From positions 620,001-684,000 of the forward strand of contig NW_026527313.1 of NCBI RefSeq assembly GCF_022682495.2: 64,000 bases of DNA, in the 5' to 3' direction. The notes beneath the pieces are model-generated. The model was not told the origin of the DNA. It saw nothing but the letters and a program-made list of their open reading frames with translations, and made no database searches. A program made the translations under genes and the position numbers. This document shows, piece by piece, positions 33,979 through 46,596 of the stretch. Numbering within the stretch: the stretch's first letter is position 1; every line of letters begins with the position of its first letter. The stretch is from Desmodus rotundus (Eukaryota > Chordata > Mammalia > Chiroptera > Phyllostomidae).

Positions 33979-34950
33979 CAGGCGTCCTGCGGGGGTCAGG
34001 GGACGGCGTGGGCACTCCCCGGGCGAGAGAGGGCGCCTGGGACCCGAGAGAGCCCCGGGGAGAGTCCGAGGCCTGGCCGCAGAGGCTGCCATTGCCTCCC
34101 CGGGCTCCTACCATGGGGCCTGACCGTGTTCGCCCGAGGCCCAGGTTCACCGCAGGTGAATGCCTTTTGCGGACGCCAAGGACAGGAGGTCGCCGATTCC
34201 CTCACAGAGGTGGGGGTTCGAGCTCTGGGGGACTGAGGTCGCAGCGGTCACACTCCATTTTTGGGTGGTTCCGCAGAGACTGGAGGGTTGAAGCGGCTGG
34301 GTCCAAGTCTGCCGCCTTGTGGCAGGGTGGGGGCTTTGCAGGCGAAGCAAGGCTCTTAGCCTCCCAGGCCGGGCACAGGCCAGACTCCCCAAGTGAGAAC
34401 CGGTCCTTGGTCGAGGGTCCCGCCCGCCCGCCCGGAACCGCTCCACCTGGCGCGGAACCGTGGCCGGCCCCTCTTCCAGGCACCAGGTCCCTAGTTCTTT
34501 CCTGGCACTCTGCCTCTGCGGGGGTGGGAGAGCTGCTGGGAAGTGTGGTCCACGGGAAAAAGCGCTGTCCTGTGGGTGGCAGGGAGGGCCTCCGTTAACT
34601 CTGACACCAGCCCAGGGACCCTGTGGACCTGGCCTGATATCTCAAGGGGGGGGCACGTTGCCCGGAGGGATGCTCTTGGGGTGGGGCCTGCCTGCGCCTG
34701 CGCGGCCCCGCCTCTTGGCCCGAAACCACCCAGCCGCGGCTCGGACAAAAGCCATCTCCTGGGGGCCTCCCCCCTGTTCTTCCATCCGTAAAGGGGGACC
34801 CCTTTACGGATGGAAGAACAGGGGGATCTTCGCAGTGGTGGGGACGGGACGGAGGGGTCTGCGGGTTTGCAGCCACGTAGGCCAGTTGCTCGCACCCCGG
34901 CCCCATGTGTCCCAGCTCCATGGACGAGGTGGGCCGCTTATGGCGGGATG
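33979..34950 (+). repeat. Unit 36, type A1
   Basis: Twin of unit 6 ('ccccaagtgagaacc', A2-like 3' end). Hairpin 34770-34825, perfect. Confidence 0.93.
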
Positions 34951-35919
34951 CAGGCGTCCTGCGGGGGTCAGGGGACGGCGTGGGCACTCCCCGGGCGAGA
35001 GAGGGCGTCTGGGACCCGAGAGAGCACCCGGGAAAATGCCCAGCCCTGGCCCCCGGGGCTCCAGTGGCCTCCCCAGGCTCCTGCCGTGGGGCCTGGTCCC
35101 GCTCACCTGGGCCCAGGTTCTCCGCAGGTGAATGCCTTTTGCGGACACCAGGGACCACAGGCCGCGGATCCCTTCACGGGCAGGGGGGGTTCGAGCTCTG
35201 TGGGACCCAGGTCGCAGCGCACACAGTCCCTTCTCGCAAAGTTCAGCCCAGACTTTAGAGAGTAGAAGTGTCTCGGTCCAAGTTTTCCGCCTCGGGGCAG
35301 GGTGGGGCCGTTTGAGCCAAGAGAGACTCTTAGCCCCCCAGGCAGGTCTCAGGCCCGAGACCCCCAGGGAGACCCGGTCCCTGGGCGTGGGTCCCGCCCG
35401 CCCGGGCCCGCCCCACCTGGCCCGGAACCGTGGCCGGCCCCTCTTCCCGGCCCCAGGTCCCTAGCTCTTCCCTGGCACTCTGCCTCTGGCGGGGTGGGAG
35501 ACGGGCTGGCAAGTGTGGTCCACGGGAAAACGCGCGGTCCTCTGGGTGGCAGGGAGGGCCTCCGTTAACTCTGACACCAGCCCAGCGACCCTGTGGACCT
35601 GGCCTGATATCTCAAGGGGGGGGCACGTTGTCCGGAGGGATGCTCTTGGGGTGGGGCCTGCTTGCGCCTGCGCGGCCCCGCCTCTTGGCCCGAAACCACC
35701 CAGCCGCGGCTCGGACAAAAGCCATCTCCTGGGGGCCTCCCCCATGTTCTTCCATCCGTAAAGGGGGACCCCTTACGGATGGAAGAACAGGGGGATCTTC
35801 GCAGTGGTGGGGACGGGACGGAGGGGTCTGCGGGTTTGCAGCCACGTAGGCCAGTTGCTCGCACCCCGGCCCCATGTGTCTCAGCTCCATGGACGAGGTG
35901 GGCCGCTTATGGCGGGATG
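34951..35919 (+). repeat. Unit 37, type B2, damaged hairpin
   Basis: Twin of unit 7 with both hairpin lesions (35740-35794): the C to A change in the left arm and the missing T in the right arm. Confidence 0.93.
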
Positions 35920-36890
35920 CAGGCGTCCTACGGGGGTCAGGGGACGGCTTGGGCACTCCCCGGGCGAGAGAGGGCGCCTGGGACCCGAGAGAGCCCCGGG
36001 GAGAGTCCGAGGCCTGGCCGCAGAGGCTGCCATTGCCTCCCCGGGCTCCTACCATGGGGCCTGACCGTGTTCGCCCGAGGCCCAGGTTCACCGCAGGTGA
36101 ATGCCTTTTGCGGACGCCAAGGACAGGAGGTCGCCGATTCCCTCACAGAGGTGGGGGTTCGAGCTCTGGGGGACTGAGGTCGCAGCGGTCACACTCCATT
36201 TTTGGGTGGTTCCGCAGAGACTGGAGGGTTGAAGCGGCTGGGTCCAAGTCTGCCGCCTTGTGGCAGGGTGGGGGCTTTGCAGGCGAAGCAAGGCTCTTAG
36301 CCTCCCAGGCGGGGCACAGGCCAGACTCCCCAAGGGAAAACCGGTCCTTGGTCGAGGGTCCCGAACGCCCGCCCGGAACCGCTCCACCTGGCGCGGAACC
36401 GTGGCCGACCCCTCTTCCAGGCACCAGGTCCCTAGTTCTTTCCTGGCACTCTGCCTCTGCAGGGGTGGGAGAGCTGCTGGGAAGTGTGGTCCACGGGAAA
36501 ACGCGCGGTCCTCTGGGTGGCAGGGAGGGCCTCCGTTAACTCTGACACCAGCCCAGGGACCCTGTGGACCTGGCCTGATATCTCAAGGGGGGGCACGTTG
36601 CCCGGAGGGATGCTCTTGGGGTGGGGCCTGCCTGCGCCTGCGCGGCCCCGCCTCTTGGCCCGAAACCACCCAGCCGCGGCTCGGACAAAAGCCATCTCCT
36701 GGGGGCCTCCCCCCTGTTCTTCCATCCGTAAAGGGGGACCCCTTTACGGATGGAAGAACAGGGGGATCTTCGCAGTGGTGGGGACGGGACGGAGGGGTCC
36801 GCGGGTTTGCAGCCACGTAGGCCAGTTGCTCGCACCCCGGCCCCATGTGTCCCAGCTCCATGGACGAGGTGGGCCGCTTATGGCGGGATG
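35920..36890 (+). repeat. Unit 38, type A2
   Basis: Twin of unit 8; differs by 'gacggcttggg', a form also found in units 13, 44 and 61. Seven-G run. Hairpin 36710-36765, perfect. Confidence 0.93.
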
Positions 36891-37860
36891 CAGGCGTCCT
36901 GCGGGGGTCAGGGGACGGCGTGGGCACTCCCCGGGCGAGAGAGGGCGCCTGGGACCCGAGAGAGCACCCGGGAAAATGCCCAGCCCTGGCCCCCGGGGCT
37001 CCAGTGGCCTCCCCAGGCTCCTGCCGTGGGGCCTGGTCCCGCTCACCTGGGCCCAGGTTCTCCGCAGGTGAATGCCTTTTGCGGACACCAGGGACCACAG
37101 GCCGCGGATCCCTTCACGGGCAGGGGGGGTTCGAGCTCTGTGGGACCCAGGTCGCAGCGCATACAGTCCCTTCTCGCAAAGTTCAGCCCAGATTTTAGAG
37201 AGTAGAAGCGTCTCGATCCAAGTTTTCCGCCTCGGGGCAGGGTGGGGCCGTTTGAGCCAAGAGAGACTCTTAGCCCCCCAGGCAGGTCTCAGGCACGAGA
37301 CCCCCAGGGAGACCCGGTCCCTGGGCGAGGGTCCCGCCCGCCCGGGCCCGCCCCACCTGGCCCGGAACCGTGGCCGGCCCCTCTTCCCGGCCCCAGGTCC
37401 CTAGCTCTTCCCTGGCACTCTGCCTCTGGCGGGGTGGGAGACGGGCTGGCAAGTGTGGTCCACGGGAAAACGCGCGGTCCTCTGGGTGGCAGGGAGGGCC
37501 TCCGTTAACTCTGACACCAGCCCAGGGACCCTGTGGACCTGGCCTGATATCTCAAGGGGGGGGCAGGTTGCCCGGAGGGATGCTCTTGGGGTGGGGCCTG
37601 CCTGCGCCTGCGCGGCCCCGCCTCTTGGCCCGAAACCACCCAGCCGCGGCTCGGACAAAAGCCATCTCCTGGGGGCCTCCCCCCTGTTCTTCCATCCGTA
37701 AAGGGGGACCCCTTTACGGATGGAAGAACAGGGGGATCTTCTCAGTGGCGGGGACGGGACGGAGGGTTCTGCGGGTTTGCAGCCACGTAGGCCAGTTCCT
37801 CGCACCCCGGCCCCATGTGTCCCAGCTCCATGGACGAGGTGGGCCGCTTATGGCGGGATG
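36891..37860 (+). repeat. Unit 39, type B2 (unit 9 lineage), breakpoint of the 30-unit copy
   Basis: Equally close to units 9 and 14. Upstream sequence matches unit 8 and downstream matches unit 15, so the copy skips five units here; a crossover between the two near-identical relatives explains it. Hairpin 37680-37735, perfect. Confidence 0.92.
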
Positions 37861-38831
37861 CAGGCGTCCTGCGGGGGTCAGGGGACGGCGTGGGCATTCC
37901 CCGGGCGAGAGAGGGCGCCTGGGACCCGAGAGAGCCCCGGGGAGAGTCCGAGGCCTGGCCGCAGAGGCTGCCATTGCCTCCCCGGGCTCCTACCATGGGG
38001 CCTGACCGTGTTCGCCCGAGGCTCAGGTTCACCGCAGGTGAATGCCTTTTGCGGACGCCAAGGACAGGAGGTCGCCGATTCCCTCACAGAGGTGGGGGTT
38101 CGAGCTCTGGGGGACTGAGGTCGCAGCGGTCACACTCCATTTTTGGGTGGTTCCGCAGAGACTGGAGGGTTGAAGCGGCTGGGTCCAAGTCTGCCGCCTT
38201 GTGGCAGGGTGGGGGCTTTGCAGGCGAAGCAAGGCTCTTAGCCTCCCAGGCGGGGCACAGGCCAGACTCCCCAAGGGAGAACCGGTCCTTGGTCGAGGGT
38301 CCCGCCCGCCCGCCCGGAACCGCTCCACCTGGCGCGGAACCGTGGCCGGCCCCTCTTCCCGGCCCCAGGTCCCTAGCTCTTCCCTGGCACTCTGCCTCTG
38401 GCGGGGTGGGAGACGGGCTGGCAAGTGTGGTCCACGGGAAAACGCGCGGTCCTCTGGGTGGCAGGGAGGGGCTCCGTTAACTCTGACACCAGCCCAGGGA
38501 CCCTGTGCACCTGGCCTGATATCTCAAGGGGGGGGCACGTTGCCCGGAGGGATGCTCTTGGGGTGGGGCCTGCTTGCGCCTGCGCGGCCCCGCCTCTTGG
38601 CCCGAAACCACCCAGCCGCGGCTCGGACAAAAGCCATCTCCTGGGGGCCTCCCCCCTGTCTTCCATCCGTAAAGGGGGACCCCTTTACGGATGGAAGAAC
38701 AGGGGGATCTTCGCAGTGGTGGGGACGGGACGGAGGGGTCTGCGGGTTTGCAGCCACGTAGGCCAGTTGCTCGCACCCCGGCCCCATGTGTCCCAGCTCC
38801 ATGGACGAGGTGGGCCGCTTATGGCGGGATG
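37861..38831 (+). repeat. Unit 40, A/B hybrid, damaged hairpin
   Basis: Matches unit 15, including 'gggcattcccc', 'cgaggctcagg' and the A-to-B switch before 'ttcccgg', but has the ancestral 'aggcctggccgc' and 'cccagccgcgg'. Private 'gggaggggctccg'. Hairpin 38652-38706 lacks one T in the left arm. Confidence 0.92.
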
Positions 38832-39803
38832 CAGGCGTCCTGCGGGGGTCAGGGGACGGCGTGGGCACTCCCCGGGCGAGAGAGGGCGCCTGGGACCCGA
38901 GAGAGCCCCGGGGAGAGTCCGAGGCCTGGCCGCAGAGGCTGCCATTGCCTCCCCGGGCTCCTACCATGGGGCCTGACCGTGTTCGCCCGAGGCCCAGGTT
39001 CACCGCAGGTGAATGCCTTTTGCGGACGCCAAGGACAGGAGGTCGCCGATTCCCTCACAGAGGTGGGGGTTCGAGCTCTGGGGGACTGAGGTCGCAGCGG
39101 TCACACTCCATTTTTGGGTGGTTCCGCAGAGACTGGAGGGTTGAAGCGGCTGGGTCCAAGTCTGCCGCCTTGTGGCAGAGTGGGGGCTTTGCAGGCGAAG
39201 CAAGGCTCTTAGCCTCCCAGGCCGGGCACAGGCCAGACTCCCCAAGGGAGAACCGGTCCTTGGTCGAGGGTCCCGCCCGCCCGCCCGGAACCGCTCCACC
39301 TGGCGCGGAACCGTGGCCGGCCCCTCTTCCAGGCACCAGGTCCCTAGTTCTTTCCTGGCACTCTGCCTCTGCGGGGGTGGGAGAGCTGCTGGGAAGTGTG
39401 GTCCACGGGAAAAAGCGCTGTCCTGTGGGTGGCAGGGAGGGCCTCCGTTAACTCTGACACCAGCCCAGGGACCCTGTGGACCTGGCCTGATATCTCAAGA
39501 GGGGTGCACGTTGCCCGGAGGGATGCTCTTGGGGTGGGGCCTGCTTGCGCCTGCGCGGCCCCGCCTCTTGGCCCGAAACCACCCAGCCGCGGCTCGGACA
39601 AAAGCCATCTCCTGGGGGCCTCCCCCCTGTTCTTCCATCCGTAAAGGGGGACCCCTTTACGGATGGAAGAACAGGGGGATCTTCGCAGTGGTGGGGACGG
39701 GACGGAGGGGTCCACGGGTTTGCAGACACGTAGGCCAGTTGCTCGCACCCCGGCCCCATGTGTCCCAGCTCCATGGACGAGGTGGGCCGCTTATGGCGGG
39801 ATG
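38832..39803 (+). repeat. Unit 41, type A1
   Basis: Unit 16 relative ('tggcagagtggg', 'aagaggggtgcacg') without its 'gagacaggg'; private 'ggtccacggg'. Hairpin 39623-39678, perfect. Confidence 0.92.
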
Positions 39804-40772
39804 CAGGCGTCCTGCGGGGGTCAGGGGACGGCGTGGGCACTCCCCGGGCGAGAGAGGGCGCCTGGGACCCGAGAGAGCACCCGGGAAAATGCCCAGCCCT
39901 GGCCCCCGGGGCTCCAGTGGCCTCCCCAGGCTCCTGCCGTGGGGCCTGGTCCCGCTCACCTGGGCCCAGGTTCTCCGCAGGTGAATGCCTTTTGCGGACA
40001 CCAGGGACCACAGGCCGCGGATCCCTTCACGGGCAGGGGGGGTTCGAGCTCTGTGGGACCCAGGTCGCAGCGCACACAGTCCCTTCTCGCAATGTTCGCC
40101 CAGACTTTAGAGAGTAGAAGCGTCTCGGTCCAAGTTTGCCGCCTCGGGGCAGGGTGGGGCCGTTTGAGCCAAGAGAGACTCTTAGCCCCCCAGGCAGGTC
40201 TCAGGCCCGAGACCCCCAGGGAGACCCGGTCCCTGGGCGTGGGTCCGGCCGCCCGGGCCCGCCCCATCCTGGCCCGGAACCGTGGCCGGCCCCTCTTCCC
40301 GGCCCCAGGTCCCTAGCTCTTCCCTGGCACTCTGCCTCTGGCGGGGTGGGAGACGGGCTGGCAAGTGTGGTCCACGGGAAAACGCGCGGTCCTCTGGGTG
40401 GCAGGGAGGGCCTCCGTTAACTCTGACACCAGCCCAGGGACCCTGTGCACCTGGCCTGATATCTCAAGGGGGGGGCACGTTGCCCGGAGGGATGCTCTTG
40501 GGGTGGGGCCTGCTTGCGCCTGCGCGGCCCCGCCTCTTGGCCCGAAACCACCCAGCCGCGGCTCGGACAAAAGCCATCTCCTGGGGGCCTCCCCCCTGTT
40601 CTTCCATCCGTAAAGGGGGACCCCTTTACGGATGGAAGAACAGGGGGATCTTCGCAGTGGTGGGGACGGGACGGAGGGGTCTGCGGGTTTGCAGCCACGT
40701 AGGCCAGTTGCTCGCACCCCGGCCCCATGTGTCCCAGCTCCATGGACGAGGTGGGCCGCTTATGGCTGGATG
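39804..40772 (+). repeat. Unit 42, type B1
   Basis: Follows a unit-16 relative but ends like unit 11: intact hairpin (40592-40647) and 'atggctg' in place of the YY1-like core (40762-40768). A junction between the 17-like and 11-like lineages therefore lies within it. Confidence 0.92.
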
Positions 40773-41744
40773 CAGGCGTCCTGCGGGGGTCAGGGGACGG
40801 CGTGGGCACTCCCCGGGCGAGAGAGGGCGCCTGGGACCCGAGAGAGCCCCGGGGAGAGTCCGAGGCCTGGCCGCAGAGGCTGCCATTGCCTCCCCGGGCT
40901 CCTACCATGGGGCCTGACCGTGTTCGCCCGAGGCCCAGGTTCACCGCAGGTGAATGCCTTTTGCGGACGCCAAGGACAGGAGGTCGCCGATTCCCTCACA
41001 GAGGTGGGGGTTCGAGCTCTGGGGGACTGAGGTCGCAGCGGTCACACTCCATTTTTGGGTGGTTCCGCAGAGACTGGAGGGTTGAAGCGGCTGGGTCCAA
41101 GTCTGCCGCCTTGTGGCAGGGTGGGGGCTTTGCAGGCGAAGCAAGGCTCTTAGCCTCCCAGGCTGGGCACAGGCCAGACTCCCCAAGGGAGAACCGGTCC
41201 TTGGTCGAGGGTCCCGCCCGCCCGCCCGGAACCGCTCCACCTGGCGCGGAACCGTGGCCGGCCCCTCTTCCAGGCACCAGGTCCCTAGTTCTTTCCTGGC
41301 ACTCTGCCTCTGCGGGGGTGGGAGAGCTGCTGGGAAGTGTGGTCCACGGGAAAAAGCGCTGTCCTGTGGGTGGCAGGGAGGGCCTCCGTTAACTCTGACA
41401 CCAGCCCAGGGACCCTGTGGACCTGGCCTGATATCTCAAGAGGGGGGCACGTTGCCCGGAGGGATGCTCTTGGGGTGGGGCCTGCTTGCGCCTGCGCGGC
41501 CCCGCCTCTTGGCCCGAAACCACCCAGCCGCGGCTCGGACAAAAGCCATCTCCTGGGGGCCTCCCCCCTGTTCTTCCATCCGTAAAGGGGGACCCCTTTA
41601 CGGATGGAAGAACAGGGGGATCTTCGCAGTGGTGGGGACGGGACGGAGGGGTCTGCGGGTTTGCAGCCACGTAGGCCAGTTGCTGGCACCCCGGCCCCAT
41701 GTGTCCCAGCTCCATGGACGAGGTGGGCCGCTTATGGCGGGATG
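40773..41744 (+). repeat. Unit 43, type A1, mosaic
   Basis: Begins as unit 12 but stays A-type through the point where unit 12 turns B, and has an intact hairpin (41564-41619). Private 'ccaggctgggcac'. Carries 'gttgctggcacc', otherwise a B2 dimer-domain tag, near 41680. Confidence 0.92.
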
Positions 41745-42715
41745 CAGGCGTCCTGCGGGGGTCAGGGGACGGCTTGGGCACTCCCCGGGCGAGAGAGGGC
41801 GCCTGGGACCCGAGAGAGCCCCGGGGAGAGTCCGAGGCCTGGCCGCAGAGGCTGCCATTGCCTCCCCGGGCTCCTACCATGGGGCCTGACCGTGTTCGCC
41901 CGAGGCTCAGGTTCACCGCAGGTGAATGCCTTTTGCGGACGCCAAGGACAGGAGGTCGCCGATTCCCTCACAGAGGTGGGGGTTCGAGCTCTGGGGGACT
42001 GAGGTCGCAGCGGTCACACTCCATTTTTGGGTGGTTCCGCAGAGACTGGAGGGTTGAAGCGGCTGGGTCCAAGTCTGCCGCCTTGTGGCAGGTGGGGGCT
42101 TTGCAGGCGAAGCAAGGCTCTTAGCCTCCCGGGCGGGGCACAGGCCAGACTCCCCAAGGGAGAACCGGTCCTTGGTCGAGGGTCCCGCCCGCCCGCCCGG
42201 AACCGCTCCACCTGGCGCGGAACCGTGGCCGGCCCCTCTTCCAGGCACCAGGTCCCTAGTTCTTTCCTGGCACTCTGCCTCTGCGGGGGTGGGAGAGCTG
42301 CTGGGAAGTGTGGTCCACGGGAAAACGCGCGGTCCTCTGAGTGGCAGGGAGGGCCTCCGTTAACTCTGACACCAGCCCAGGGACCCTGTGGACCTGGCCT
42401 GATATCTCAAGGGGGGGGCACGTTGCCCGGAGGGATGCTCTTGGGGTGGGGCCTGCCTGCGCCTGCGCGGCCCCGCCTCTTGGCCCGAAACCACCCAGCC
42501 GCGGCTCGGAGAAAAGCCATCTCCTGGGGGCCTCCCCCCTGTTCTTCCATCCGTAAAGGGGGACCCCTTTACGGATGGAAGAACAGGGGGATCTTCGCAG
42601 TGGTGGGGACGGGACGGAGGGGTCTGCGGGTTTGCAGCCACGTAGGCCAGTTGCTCGCACCCCGGCCCCATGTGTCCCAGCTCCATGGACGAGGTGGGCC
42701 GCTTATGGCGGGATG
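41745..42715 (+). repeat. Unit 44, type A2
   Basis: Twin of unit 13 at offset 30,095, with its one-base deletion and 'cctctgagtggc'. Hairpin 42535-42590, perfect. Confidence 0.93.
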
Positions 42716-43685
42716 CAGGCGTCCTGCGGGGGTCAGGGGACGGCGTGGGCACTCCCCGGGCGAGAGAGGGCGCCTGGGACCCGAGAGAGCACCCGGGAAA
42801 ATGCCCAGCCCTGGCCCCCGGGGCTCCAGTGGCCTCCCCAGGCTCCTGCCGTGGGGCCTGGTCCCGCTCACCTGGGCCCAGGTTCTCCGCAGGTGAATGC
42901 CTTTTGCGGACACCAGGGACCACAGGCCGCGGATCCCTTCACGGGCAGGGGGGGTTCGAGCTCTGTGGGACCCAGGTCGCAGCGCATACAGTCCCTTCTC
43001 GCAAAGTTCAGCCCAGATTTTAGAGAGTAGAAGCGTCTCGATCCAAGTTTTCCGCCTCGGGGCAGGGTGGGGCCGTTTGAGCCAAGAGAGACTCTTAGCC
43101 CCCCAGGCAGGTCTCAGGCACGAGACCCCCAGGGAGACCCGGTCCCTGGGCGAGGGTCCCGCCCGCCCGGGCCCGCCCCACCTGGCCCGGAACCGTGGCC
43201 GGCCCCTCTTCCCGGCCCCAGGTCCCTAGCTCTTCCCTGGCACTCTGCCTCTGGCGGGGTGGGAGACGGGCTGGCAAGTGTGGTCCACGGGAAAACGCGC
43301 GGTCCTCTGGGTGGCAGGGAGGGCCTCCGTTAACTCTGACACCAGCCCAGGGACCCTGTGGACCTGGCCTGATATCTCAAGGGGGGGGCAGGTTGCCCGG
43401 AGGGATGCTCTTGGGGTGGGGCCTGCCTGCGCCTGCGCGGCCCCGCCTCTTGGCCCGAAACCACCCAGCCGCGGCTCGGACAAAAGCCATCTCCTGGGGG
43501 CCTCCCCCCTGTTCTTCCATCCGTAAAGGGGGACCCCTTTACGGATGGAAGAACAGGGGGATCTTCTCAGTGGCGGGGACGGGACGGAGGGTTCTGCGGG
43601 TTTGCAGCCACGTAGGCCAGTTCCTCGCACCCCGGCCCCATGTGTCCCAGCTCCATGGACGAGGTGGGCCGCTTATGGCGGGATG
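42716..43685 (+). repeat. Unit 45, type B2 (unit 9 lineage)
   Basis: Twin of unit 14 with every tag. Hairpin 43505-43560, perfect. Confidence 0.93.
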
Positions 43686-44656
43686 CAGGCGTCCTGCGGG
43701 GGTCAGGGGACGGCGTGGGCATTCCCCGGGCGAGAGAGGGCGCCTGGGACCCGAGAGAGCCCCGGGGAGAGTCCGAGGCCTAGCCGCAGAGGCTGCCATT
43801 GCCTCCCCGGGCTCCTACCATGGGGCCTGACCGTGTTCGCCCGAGGCTCAGGTTCACCGCAGGTGAATGCCTTTTGCGGACGCCAAGGACAGGAGGTCGC
43901 CGATTCCCTCACAGAGGTGGGGGTTCGAGCTCTGGGGGACTGAGGTCGCAGCGGTCACACTCCATTTTTGGGTGGTTCCGCAGAGACTGGAGGGTTGAAG
44001 CGGCTGGGTCCAAGTCTGCCGCCTTGTGGCAGGGTGGGGGCTTTGCAGGCGAAGCAAGGCTCTTAGCCTCCCAGGCGGGGCACAGGCCAGACTCCCCAAG
44101 GGAGAACCGGTCCTTGGTCGAGGGTCCCGCCCGCCCGCCCGGAACCGCTCCACCTGGCGCGGAACCGTGGCCGGCCCCTCTTCCCGGCCCCAGGTCCCTA
44201 GCTCTTCCCTGGCACTCTGCCTCTGGCGGGGTGGGAGACGGGCTGGCAAGTGTGGTCCACGGGAAAACGCGCGGTCCTCTGGGTGGCAGGGAGGGCCTCC
44301 GTTAACTCTGACACCAGCCCAGGGACCCTGTGCACCTGGCCTGATATCTCAAGGGGGGGGCACGTTGCCCGGAGGGATGCTCTTGGGGTGGGGCCTGCTT
44401 GCGCCTGCGCGGCCCCGCCTCTTGGCCCGAAACCACCCAGCTGCGGCTCGGACAAAAGCCATCTCCTGGGGGCCTCCCCCCTGTCTTCCATCCGTAAAGG
44501 GGGACCCCTTTACGGATGGAAGAACAGGGGGATCTTCGCAGTGGTGGGGACGGGACGGAGGGGTCTGCGGGTTTGCAGCCACGTAGGCCAGTTGCTCGCA
44601 CCCCGGCCCCATGTGTCCCAGCTCCATGGACGAGGTGGGCCGCTTATGGCGGGATG
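43686..44656 (+). repeat. Unit 46, A/B hybrid, damaged hairpin
   Basis: Twin of unit 15, including 'aggcctagccgc' and 'cccagctgcgg'. Hairpin 44477-44531 lacks one T in the left arm. Confidence 0.92.
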
Positions 44657-45628
44657 CAGGCGTCCTGCGGGGGTCAGGGGACGGCGTGGGCACTCCCCGG
44701 GCGAGACAGGGCGCCTGGGACCCGAGAGAGCCCCGGGGAGAGTCCGAGGCCTGGCCGCAGAGGCTGCCATTGCCTCCCCGGGCTCCTACCATGGGGCCTG
44801 ACCGTGTTCGCCCGAGGCCCAGGTTCACCGCAGGTGAATGCCTTTTGCGGACGCCAAGGACAGGAGGTCGCCGATTCCCTCACAGAGGTGGGGGTTCGAG
44901 CTCTGGGGGACTGAGGTCGCAGCGGTCACACTCCATTTTTGGGTGGTTCCGCAGAGACTGGAGGGTTGAAGCGGCTGGGTCCAAGTCTGCCGCCTTGTGG
45001 CAGAGTGGGGGCTTTGCAGGCGAAGCAAGGCTCTTAGCCTCCCAGGCCGGGCACAGGCCAGACTCCCCAAGGGAGAACCGGTCCTTGGTCGAGGGTCCCG
45101 CCCGCCCGCCCGGAACCGCTCCACCTGGCGCGGAACCGTGGCCGGCCCCTCTTCCAGGCACCAGGTCCCTAGTTCTTTCCTGGCACTCTGCCTCTGCGGG
45201 GGTGGGAGAGCTGCTGGGAAGTGTGGTCCACGGGAAAAAGCGCTGTCCTGTGGGTGGCAGGGAGGGCCTCCGTTAACTCTGACACCAGCCCAGGGACCCT
45301 GTGGACCTGGCCTGATATCTCAAGAGGGGTGCACGTTGCCCGGAGGGATGCTCTTGGGGTGGGGCCTGCTTGCGCCTGCGCGGCCCCGCCTCTTGGCCCG
45401 AAACCACCCAGCCGCGGCTCGGACAAAAGCCATCTCCTGGGGGCCTCCCCCCTGTTCTTCCATCCGTAAAGGGGGACCCCTTTACGGATGGAAGAACAGG
45501 GGGATCTTCGCAGTGGTGGGGACGGGACGGAGGGGTCCGCGGGTTTGCAGACACGTAGGCCAGTTGCTCGCACCCCGGCCCCATGTGTCCCAGCTCCATG
45601 GACGAGGTGGGCCGCTTATGGCGGGATG
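44657..45628 (+). repeat. Unit 47, type A1
   Basis: Twin of unit 16, including 'gcgagacaggg' and 'tggcagagtggg'. Hairpin 45448-45503, perfect. Confidence 0.93.
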
Positions 45629-46596
45629 CAGGCGTCCTGCGGGGGTCAGGGGACGGCGTGGGCACTCCCCGGGCGAGAGAGGGCGCCTGGGACCCGAGAG
45701 AGCACCCGGGAAAATGCCCAGCCCTGGCCCCCGGGGCTCCAGTGGCCTCCCCAGGCTCCTGCCGTGGGGCCTGGTCCCGCTCACCTGGGCCCAGGTTCTC
45801 CGCAGGTGAATGCCTTTTGCGGACACCAGGGACCACAGGCCGCGGATCCCTTCACGGGCAGGGGGGGTTCGAGCTCTGTGGGACTCAGGTCGCAGCGCAC
45901 ACAGTCCCTTCTCGCAATGTTCGCCCAGACTTTAGAGAGTAGAAGCGTCTCGGTCCAAGTTTGCCGCCTCGGGGCAGGGTGGGGCCGTTTGAGCCAAGAG
46001 AGACTCTTAGCCCCCCAGGCAGGTCTCAGGCCCGAGACCCCCAGGGAGACCCGGTCCCTGGGCGTGGGTCCGGCCGCCCGGGCCCGCCCCATCCTGGCCC
46101 GGAACCGTGGCCGGCCCCTCTTCCCGGCCCCAGGTCCCTAGCTCTTCCCTGGCACTCTGCCTCTGGCGGGGTGGGAGACGGGCTGGCAAGTGTGGTCCAC
46201 GGGAAAACGCGCGGTCCTCTGGGTGGCAGGGAGGGCCTCCGTTAACTCTGACACCAGCCCAGGGACCCTGTGCACCTGGCCTGATATCTCAAGGGGGGGG
46301 CACGTTGCCCGGAGGGATGCTCTTGGGGTGGGGCCTGCTTGCGCCTGCGCGGCCCCGCCTCTTGGCCCGAAACCACCCAGCTGCGGCTCGGACAAAAGCC
46401 ATCTCCTGGGGGCCTCCCCCCTGTTCTTCCATCCGTAAAGGGGGACCCCTTACGGATGGAAGAACAGGGGGATCTTCGCAGTGGTGGGGACGGGACGGAG
46501 GGGTCTGCGGGTTTGCAGCCACGTAGGCCAGTTGCTCGCACCCCGGCCCCATGTGTCCCAGCTCCATGGACGAGGTGGGCCGCTTATGGCGGGATG
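45629..46596 (+). repeat. Unit 48, type B1, damaged hairpin
   Basis: Twin of unit 17 (968 bp, 'gggactcagg'). Hairpin 46417-46471 lacks one T in the right arm. Confidence 0.93.
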
